A stretch of 6,179 nt of DNA from Streptosporangiaceae bacterium. Lineage in GTDB: Bacteria > Actinomycetota > Actinomycetes > Streptosporangiales > Streptosporangiaceae. Below are positions 1 through 6,179 of the stretch, piece by piece. Below the pieces are notes generated by a model, which was given only the letters and a program-made list of their open reading frames with translations, did no database searches and was not told where the DNA came from. The stretch is taken from positions 1 through 6,179 of the forward strand of contig JAICWX010000433.1 of NCBI GenBank assembly GCA_025934635.1, read 5' to 3'. The stretch's first letter is position 1. Every line of letters starts with the position of its first letter. The position numbers were made by a program, and so were the translations under genes.

Positions 1-658
1 CGGCGGTGACATCGGCAGCACGGTCATGCCGCCGACGGTGGCCGGCTACCAGAAGTTCGACCTGTACGAGGCGACCACCAAGACCCAGGGCGACCCGGCC
101 AAGGCCAAGCAGATGCTGTCGGCCTGCGGCAAGCCGAACGGCTTCTCCACCGGTCTGGCCTACCGCAGCGACCGGCCCACCGAGACCCAGGGCGCCCAGG
201 CCCTGCAGCAGGCGCTGTCGGCGGTCGGCATCAAGCTCACCCTGCACGGCTACCCGAGCTCCACGTACTTCTCCAACTTCGCGGGCGTGCCCAAGTACAT
301 GAGCTCGCACGGCATCGGGCTCGCCATGGGCGGCTGGGGTGCCGACTGGCCGGACGGGTACGGCTTCCTGAGCCAGCTGGTCAGCGGGCCGTCCATCGTC
401 CCGGCCGGTAACACCAACATCGGGATGCTCAACGACCCGGTGGTCAACAACCTGTTCACCAAGGCCGCGGGCATCACCGACGAAGGCCAGCGGAACGCGA
501 TCTGGGGCCAGATCGACAAGCAGGTCATGAAGGACGCGGTGATCGTGCCGATCGTGAACGCCAAGGCGCTCATCTACCGGCCGCCGTCGCTGACCAACGT
601 CTATTTCAACCAGGCCTACCAGCTCAATAACTACGCCGTGGAAGGCGTAACGGGCTAA
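1..658 (+). CDS. Family 5 extracellular solute-binding protein of a peptide ABC importer, C-terminal part
   Basis: This is the 3' part of a gene that begins before the window. The first whole codon is at base 2, leaving 218 residues to a TAA at 656-658. Family members are usually 500-600 residues, so the signal peptide/lipobox and the first lobe are missing. Visible family features are a GDPAKAKQMLSACG segment (fragment residues 30-43), where SBP_bac_5 proteins carry the similar G-D-x-x-K-A-K-x-L-L, and the late-domain segment GWGADWPDGYGFL (residues 111-123), where binding proteins of this family have W-x-x-D-x-x-D/P. The protein would sit outside the membrane, capture peptides (or a related solute) and deliver them to the permease encoded next. 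The substrate cannot be read from this fragment; nickel or opine-type ligands remain possible in the family. Two hairpins follow the stop codon. Confidence 0.93.
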   Translation, partial: GGDIGSTVMPPTVAGYQKFDLYEATTKTQGDPAKAKQMLSACGKPNGFSTGLAYRSDRPTETQGAQALQQALSAVGIKLTLHGYPSSTYFSNFAGVPKYMSSHGIGLAMGGWGADWPDGYGFLSQLVSGPSIVPAGNTNIGMLNDPVVNNLFTKAAGITDEGQRNAIWGQIDKQVMKDAVIVPIVNAKALIYRPPSLTNVYFNQAYQLNNYAVEGVTG

Positions 659-675
659 CTGGCCTGCTGGTCAGT
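658..675 (+). repeat. Short hairpin directly at the binding-protein stop codon
   Basis: ACTGGCC (658-664) and GGTCAGT (669-675) pair as a 7-bp stem with one G-U pair and a TGCT tetraloop. It begins at the last base of the TAA stop. There is no T-run after it, so it is more likely a 3' end-protecting or processing structure for the binding-protein message than a full terminator. That role is inferred. Confidence 0.4.
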
Positions 676-718
676 AGCACCACCCCGGTCCGTTAGCGAG
701 TGAGGAAAGCGGGTGAGG

Positions 719-763
719 GTGCCGGTGCCCGGCGGGAGTAACGCCCCGGCCGGGCACCGGCGC
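719..763 (+). repeat. Strong intercistronic hairpin between binding protein and permease
   Basis: GCCGGTGCCCGGC (721-733) and GCCGGGCACCGGC (749-761) form a perfect 13-bp inverted repeat. A G-U and a G-C pair (720/762, 719/763) extend it to 15 bp. Three further G-C pairs (734-736 with 745-747) can form inside, past a bulged G748. It ends five bases before the permease GTG and lacks a following T-run. A stem-loop here is a common way of giving more binding protein than permease, by partial termination or by protecting the upstream message from 3' decay; which applies is not shown by the sequence. Confidence 0.6.
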
Positions 764-768
764 ACGCC

Positions 769-1775
769 GTGGTTATATTCATCATCCGGCGGCTGATCGG
801 CACGCTCTTCCTGCTGATCGTGGTCAGCATGATCACTTTCGCCATCTTCTTCCTGATCCCGCGGCTGGCCGGGCAGAACACCTACCAGCTCGCCGCCCAG
901 TACGTGGGACGCAACCCCACCCGGCCGGCCGTGCTGGCGGTCGAGCGGCAGCTCGGCCTGGCCGATCCGCTCTACCTGCAGTACGGCCGCTTCCTGCGGG
1001 GCATCTTCGTCGGCGCGCACTACCGCAGCGGCCCGGACGTCACCTACTGCCCGCCGCCGTGCTTCGGCTACTCGTTCCGCAGCCAGCTGCCGGTGTGGCC
1101 GCAGATGATCAGCGATGTCCCCGTGACGCTGTCGCTGGCCATCGGCGCGTCGATCCTGTGGCTGATCGGCGGCGTGTCGATCGGGGTGCTCTCGGCGCTG
1201 CGCAAGGGCACGCTGTTCGACCGGTTCTCGATGGGCATCGCGCTGGCCGGGGTGTCGCTGCCGGTCTTCTTCACCGGGCTGATCTCCCTGGAGCTGTTCA
1301 GCTACAAGTGGCCCCTGTTCCCGAACGTCCAGTACGTCGCCATCACCGCCAACCCGGTCCAGTGGGCGCGGAACCTGGTGCTGCCCTGGATCGTCCTGGC
1401 CTTCCTGTATGCCGCCCTCTATGCCCGGCTGACCCGGGCGGGCATGCTGGAGACGATGAGCGAGGACTACATCCGCACCGCCCGGGCTAAGGGCCTGCCC
1501 GAGCGCAAGGTGATCGTCAAGCACGGGCTCCGCGCCGCGCTCACCCCGATCGTGACCATCTTCGGCATGGACCTCGGCCTGCTGCTCGGCGGGGCCATCA
1601 TCACCGAGGTGACGTTCTCCCTGCACGGCCTGGGCCTGTTCACCGTCCAGGCCGTCAACAACCAGGACCTGCCCGAGATCCTCGGGGTCACCATGCTGGC
1701 CGCCTTCTTCATCGTCGTCGCCAACCTCGTGGTAGATATCCTCTATGCCGTGGTCGACCCGAGGGTGAGGTTCTG

Positions 1776-1776
<1 letters not shown>
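769..1776 (+). CDS. Peptide ABC importer permease, DppB/OppB type
   Basis: This 335-residue integral membrane protein forms one half of the translocation channel of a peptide importer. About six hydrophobic segments are visible (near residues 9-31, 119-143, 155-177, 203-219, 257-280 and 304-328). The cytoplasmic coupling (EAA-type) loop, around residues 221-252, contains [16 protein letters not shown], which contacts the ATPases in this family. The opening [11 protein letters not shown] is the usual start of DppB/OppB proteins, and a TAA lies in frame at 739-741 with no other start codon in between, so the GTG at 769 is the start. It has no Shine-Dalgarno sequence at normal spacing, because the upstream hairpin occupies that space. 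The large external loop after the first membrane segment holds a CPPPC motif (residues 94-98). The stop overlaps the next start by one base (TGATG). Its DppC-type partner is not in the window. Confidence 0.95.
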
Positions 1777-3943
<2,167 letters not shown>

Positions 3944-3955
3944 GCCGGCCGCGGG

Positions 3956-4717
3956 CTAGGCGTTCTCCTGGACGAACACCCGGGAGCCCAGCCACAGGAA
4001 CAGCGCCGCCATGCCCACGGCCACCGCGATCCCCTCGACCATGATCGTGTTGAAGTAGTGGCCGAGATAGGCCTCGCGCATGGCGTCGATGATGTAACGG
4101 AACGGGCTGATCCGGGCGATGCCCTGCAGCCAGCCCGGACCCAGCGTCAGCGGCAGGAAGATCCCGGACAGCAGCAGCAGCGGCACGACGATCGTGTTGA
4201 TGAGCGGCGCGAACGCGTCCTCGCTCTTGACCAGCAGGCCGGTGGCGTACGACACGGACGCCAGGCCGATGGCGACGAGCGCGATGAAGCCGAAGCCGAT
4301 GAATACCGCCGCCACCGGTGCCCGCAGCCCGAACGCCACCCCGACCAGCACCAGCACGGCCGCCTGCACCACGAGCGTGATCACGTCCCGCAGGACGCGG
4401 CCGGCCATGATCGCGAGCCGGCTCACCGGAGTGACCCGGAACCGCTCGATCACGCCCGCCCGCCAGTCCGAGATGATGGCGAAGCCGACGAACGTGGAGC
4501 CGAACAGCCCGAGCTGGATCAGCAGGCCGGGCACGAAGAACCGGTACGCGTTGCCGCCCGCGCCCAGCGAGGTGCCCGGCAGCCCCTTCAGCAGCGGGCC
4601 GAACAGCGCCAGGTACAAGATCGGCTGCATCAGGCCGATGATGACCCAGACCGGCTGGCGCAGCGCCAGCCGCTCCTGGCGGCGGAATACCAGCAGCGTG
4701 TCGCGGATGAAGGCCAT
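3956..4717 (-). CDS. ABC-2 type exporter permease, DrrB-like
   Basis: This 253-residue membrane protein would pair with the ATPase encoded just upstream to form an efflux pump, as DrrB does with DrrA. Roughly six hydrophobic segments are visible (near residues 22-41, 61-82, 110-130, 134-160, 171-191 and 226-248). Family motifs include WRAGVIERFRVTPVSR (85-100), LLSGIFLPL (182-190) and ISPFRYIIDAMRE (203-215), all typical of the ABC2_membrane group in actinomycetes. The ATG at 4717 follows the ATPase stop by five bases and is preceded by AAGGAG (4731-4726) at eight bases. The length is normal for the family. The exported compound is unknown; drug-like or lipid molecules are usual, and an antibiotic self-resistance role is only one possibility. 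Confidence 0.92.
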   Translation of the reverse strand: MAFIRDTLLVFRRQERLALRQPVWVIIGLMQPILYLALFGPLLKGLPGTSLGAGGNAYRFFVPGLLIQLGLFGSTFVGFAIISDWRAGVIERFRVTPVSRLAIMAGRVLRDVITLVVQAAVLVLVGVAFGLRAPVAAVFIGFGFIALVAIGLASVSYATGLLVKSEDAFAPLINTIVVPLLLLSGIFLPLTLGPGWLQGIARISPFRYIIDAMREAYLGHYFNTIMVEGIAVAVGMAALFLWLGSRVFVQENA

Positions 4718-4722
4718 CGCGT

Positions 4723-5712
4723 CTACTCCTTGCCCTCGGTCTTCACCGGGGAGTCGTCGCGCAGCGAGCGCCCGGTCAGGGTCAGGAACACGTCGTCCAG
4801 CGTGGGCCGGGACAAGTTGATCGACTCCAGCGTGATGTCCGCCGCGTCGAGCATCCGCAGCAGCGCGGGCAGCGCCTGCTCGCCGTGCTCCACGGTCAGC
4901 TTCAGCGTCCCGTCGGCCGCGCTGATCTCGCGGACCACGGCCTGGTCGGCGAGCAGCTTGCGGGCGGCGTCGTCGTCGCCGGCCACCCGCAGCGTCACCA
5001 CGTCGCCGGAGACCCGCCGCTTGAGCTCGTCCGGCGTGCCCTGCGCCGCGATCACGCCGTGGTCGATGATGAAGACCCGGTCGCACAGTACGTCCGCTTC
5101 CTCGAGGTAGTGCGTGGTGAGGAAGACGGTGGTGCCCAGGTCGGACCGGAGCCGGCTGATGTGCTCCCACAGGTTGCTGCGGCTCTGCGGGTCCAGGCCG
5201 GTGGTGGGCTCGTCCAGGAAGACCAGCGGCGGCCGGTGCAGCAGGCCGAGCGCGATCTCCAGCCGCCGCCGCTGCCCGCCGGACAGCGTCTTGACCAGCC
5301 GCTGCTCGAGGCCGGCCAGCTCGAGCGGGCCGGTCAGCAGGTCCGCGCGCTGCCGCGCCTCGGCCCCGGCGATCCGGTACAGCGCGGCCTGGTCGAGCAG
5401 CTCCTCGATCACCAGGCAGTTCGGGTCGGTGCCGCCCATCGTCTCGCCGATGGCCTGCGGCACGTAGCCGATCTTCCCGCGCACCCGCAGCGGGTCCCTG
5501 AGCAGGTCGGCGCCGGCCACCGTCGCGGTCCCCGCGGTCGGCCGCAGCAGCGTGGTCAGCATGCGCAGGGTGGTGGTCTTGCCCGCGCCGTTCGGCCCGA
5601 GGAAGCCGACGATCTCCCCGTCGCCGACGGTCAGGTCCACGCCCCGCACCGCCTCGACCGTGCGCTTGCGGCTCTTGAACGTCCGCGCCAGCCCCCGCGC
5701 TGTAATCATCAT
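4723..5712 (-). CDS. ABC exporter ATP-binding protein, DrrA-like (daunorubicin-resistance family)
   Basis: This 329-residue cytoplasmic ATPase probably acts as a homodimer energising the ABC-2 permease encoded next. Motifs are Walker A GPNGAGKT (39-46), Q-loop Gln86 in YVPQ, signature LSGGQ (143-147) followed by RRRLEIA, Walker B LVFLDE (163-168), D-loop GLD (172-174) and H-loop His201 in TTHYLEEAD. The C-terminal section ends with RPTLDDVFLTLTGR (302-315), the DUF4162-like tail that marks DrrA-type exporters rather than importers. The start was placed at the first of two adjacent ATGs (5712 and 5709) because GGAGG lies ten bases upstream and the family begins close to this point (ITARGLARTF). 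An in-frame GTG at 5823 would add 37 residues encoded by repeat-rich leader DNA and is unlikely. The substrate is not indicated. Confidence 0.93.
   Translation of the reverse strand: MMITARGLARTFKSRKRTVEAVRGVDLTVGDGEIVGFLGPNGAGKTTTLRMLTTLLRPTAGTATVAGADLLRDPLRVRGKIGYVPQAIGETMGGTDPNCLVIEELLDQAALYRIAGAEARQRADLLTGPLELAGLEQRLVKTLSGGQRRRLEIALGLLHRPPLVFLDEPTTGLDPQSRSNLWEHISRLRSDLGTTVFLTTHYLEEADVLCDRVFIIDHGVIAAQGTPDELKRRVSGDVVTLRVAGDDDAARKLLADQAVVREISAADGTLKLTVEHGEQALPALLRMLDAADITLESINLSRPTLDDVFLTLTGRSLRDDSPVKTEGKE
4726..4731 (-). promoter_or_regulatory. Ribosome binding site of the exporter permease
   Basis: On the minus strand AAGGAG overlaps the end of the ATPase gene, just before its TAG stop, and lies eight bases before the permease ATG. 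It is the best Shine-Dalgarno match seen in the window and fits coupled expression of the pair. Confidence 0.8.
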
Positions 5713-5722
5713 CCCTCGCTCG

Positions 5723-5727
5723 CCTCC
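5723..5727 (-). promoter_or_regulatory. Ribosome binding site of the exporter ATPase
   Basis: GGAGG on the minus strand is ten bases before the ATG at 5712 and thirteen before the second ATG at 5709. It favours these starts over the distant GTG at 5823. Confidence 0.6.
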
Positions 5728-5803
5728 GGGCGCCCGCAGCTCCTGTCTTCCCTCGTCGCTCGTCGCAAGCTCCTCGCTCCTCAGTCCAGACAGGAGCGCG
5801 CCC
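5728..5803 (-). repeat. Long-range hairpin in the exporter leader
   Basis: A perfect 10-bp inverted repeat joins GCTCCTGTCT (5739-5748) with AGACAGGAGC (5788-5797). A further 6 bp, GGGCGC (5728-5733) with GCGCCC (5798-5803), extends it past a five-base bulge on one side only. The 39-base loop is purine-rich on the transcribed strand. The base of the structure abuts the ATPase ribosome binding site (5723-5727). It could affect translation or transcript stability; no function is shown. Confidence 0.45.
5753..5782. repeat. Two adjacent 7-bp tandem duplications in the exporter leader
   Basis: TCGTCGC occurs twice in a row (5753-5759, 5760-5766), and GCTCCTC occurs twice in a row (5769-5775, 5776-5782). 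Related GAGCGA words on the minus strand recur near 5808-5818 and 5713-5723. The region is noncoding if the ATPase start is at 5712. It may be a copy of a dispersed intergenic repeat or local slippage. Confidence 0.6.
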
Positions 5804-5821
5804 TTTGGCTCGCTCAGGGTC

Positions 5822-5837
5822 ACTGGTCAGGACCAGT
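5822..5837. promoter_or_regulatory. Palindromic putative operator of the exporter
   Basis: ACTGGTC (5822-5828) and GACCAGT (5831-5837) are perfect inverted arms separated by two bases. The 16-bp site overlaps the proposed -10 hexamer and transcription start of the exporter promoter, where a dimeric repressor (for example of the TetR, PadR or MarR families often linked to efflux pumps) would block RNA polymerase. No regulator gene is in the window, so the binding protein is unknown. Confidence 0.5.
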
Positions 5838-5863
5838 CTGAAGGGCTGGCCCACTCTAGTCAA
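5835..5863 (-). promoter_or_regulatory. Putative sigma-70-type promoter of the exporter operon
   Basis: On the minus strand TTGACT (5863-5858) matches the -35 consensus at five of six positions. It is followed after exactly 17 bases by CAGACT (5840-5835), a weaker -10 that keeps the A at position 2 and the T at position 6. Transcription would begin near 5827-5828, leaving a leader of about 115 bases. TAGAGT (5858-5853) is an alternative -10 without a good -35. The site lies just after the nuclease stop codon, which suggests that the exporter is transcribed separately. Confidence 0.45.
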
Positions 5864-5885
5864 GTAATATCTCGAAATGTCGCGG

Positions 5886-6179
5886 TTACGTCTCGGAGAG
5901 AGAGGGCTCCGGGATCGCCTCCTGGTGCGAGGCCTGCGGCTCGGTCGTCAGGGGGTCGGGGACCTGGTCGGGCAGCGGCGGCGGGGTGCCGCCGAACTCC
6001 GGGCACAGCGCCTTGTGGTTGCACCAGTCGCAGAGCCTGCTCGGCCGCGGCCGCCAGTCCCCGGCGTCCCTGGCCCGCTCGATCGCCTGCCACAGCGCCG
6101 CCACCTTGCGCTCGGTGGCGAGCAGGTCGGACTCGTCAGGAGAGTAGCGGAGCACCTCACCCTCGGCCAGGTACATGAG
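5886..6179 (-). CDS. RecB-family (PD-(D/E)XK) nuclease, C-terminal part
   Basis: Only the last 97 or so residues are present. The frame is open through the right edge of the window, and the stop is TAA at 5888-5886. The segment LMYLAEGEVLRYSPDESDLLATE followed by GDWRPRPSRLCDWC resembles the end of actinobacterial RecB-like exonucleases of about 270-300 residues. Three cysteines in a C-x2-C-x5-C pattern (codons at 6030-6032, 6021-6023 and 6003-6005) match the C-terminal part of the iron-sulfur cluster seen in Cas4/AddB-like nucleases. The fourth ligand and the catalytic Asp, Glu and Lys would lie outside the window. The last 33 residues are Pro/Glu-rich and probably disordered. It likely acts on DNA ends in repair, but the precise role of this family is poorly defined. 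The Met codon at 6174-6176 is probably internal, not the start. Confidence 0.8.
   Translation of the reverse strand, partial: LMYLAEGEVLRYSPDESDLLATERKVAALWQAIERARDAGDWRPRPSRLCDWCNHKALCPEFGGTPPPLPDQVPDPLTTEPQASHQEAIPEPSLSET

Noticed and set aside
658..675. Resemblance of the stop-codon hairpin to the exporter palindrome (both start ACTGG)
   Set aside because: The arms differ at internal positions, the spacers differ (four versus two bases), and the first site is not at a promoter. The shared word is short enough to be chance.
700..741. Possible 13-codon ORF (GTG to TAA) between binding protein and permease
   Set aside because: It has no clear ribosome binding site and overlaps the strong hairpin; this length is expected by chance.
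655..1626. Long open frame opposite the permease gene, and similar long frames opposite the ATPase genes
   Set aside because: High GC leaves few stops in antisense frames. The residues are biased to Arg, Asp, Gln and Gly with no family motifs, whereas the opposite strand encodes clear transporter proteins.
5709..5768. Possible 19-codon leader peptide from TTG at 5768 on the minus strand, ending TGA within the ATPase start ATGATG
   Set aside because: It uses a rare TTG start with a purine word only one base upstream, and its residues are set by the tandem repeats. Nothing distinguishes it from chance.
5713..5823. In-frame GTG at 5823 giving a 366-residue exporter ATPase
   Set aside because: The added 37 residues are encoded by repeat-rich leader DNA, the GTG falls in the palindrome at the predicted transcription start, and GGAGG plus family N-termini support the ATG at 5712.

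Overview
The window comes from a GC-rich actinomycete chromosome. The evidence is the strong G/C bias at third codon positions, the GTG start, the ATGA and TGATG gene overlaps, and protein families typical of Actinomycetota. Placement below that level is not possible from this sequence. No novel system is evident: the window holds two ordinary ABC transporter loci that converge tail to tail, plus the end of a nuclease gene.

Plus strand, 1-3943: the distal part of an oligopeptide/dipeptide (Opp/Dpp-type) importer operon. It holds the C-terminal two-fifths or so of a family 5 solute-binding protein, a DppB/OppB-type permease, and two ATPases of the DppD and DppF types, each with a four-cysteine C-terminal extension. 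The last three genes overlap translationally. The binding-protein gene is separated from the permease by 110 bases containing two hairpins, which could set more binding protein than membrane parts. No second (DppC-type) permease lies between the first permease and the ATPases. The order binding protein-permease-ATPase-ATPase matches the later part of the Streptomyces bldK layout (permease-binding protein-permease-ATPase-ATPase), so the missing permease is expected just upstream of base 1.

Minus strand, 5863-3956: a two-gene exporter unit of the DrrAB type, made of an ATPase and an ABC-2 permease. It has a plausible promoter of its own overlapped by a perfect 7-2-7 palindrome, the expected layout for a repressor-controlled efflux pump. 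About 110 bases of purine-rich, repeat-containing leader with a long-range hairpin precede the ATPase start. The exporter converges on the importer with 12 bases between the two stop codons, and a compound inverted repeat covers both.

Minus strand, 6179-5886: the C-terminus of a RecB-family (PD-(D/E)XK) nuclease with a Cys-x2-Cys-x5-Cys cluster. Its catalytic core lies beyond the window.

The importer brings peptides in and energises this with two ATPases. The exporter, with one homodimeric ATPase, probably pumps out a lipophilic compound. Nothing here shows that the two share a substrate. The points most worth a second look are the palindrome over the exporter promoter, the structured exporter leader, and the hairpin that fills the space normally used for the permease ribosome binding site.
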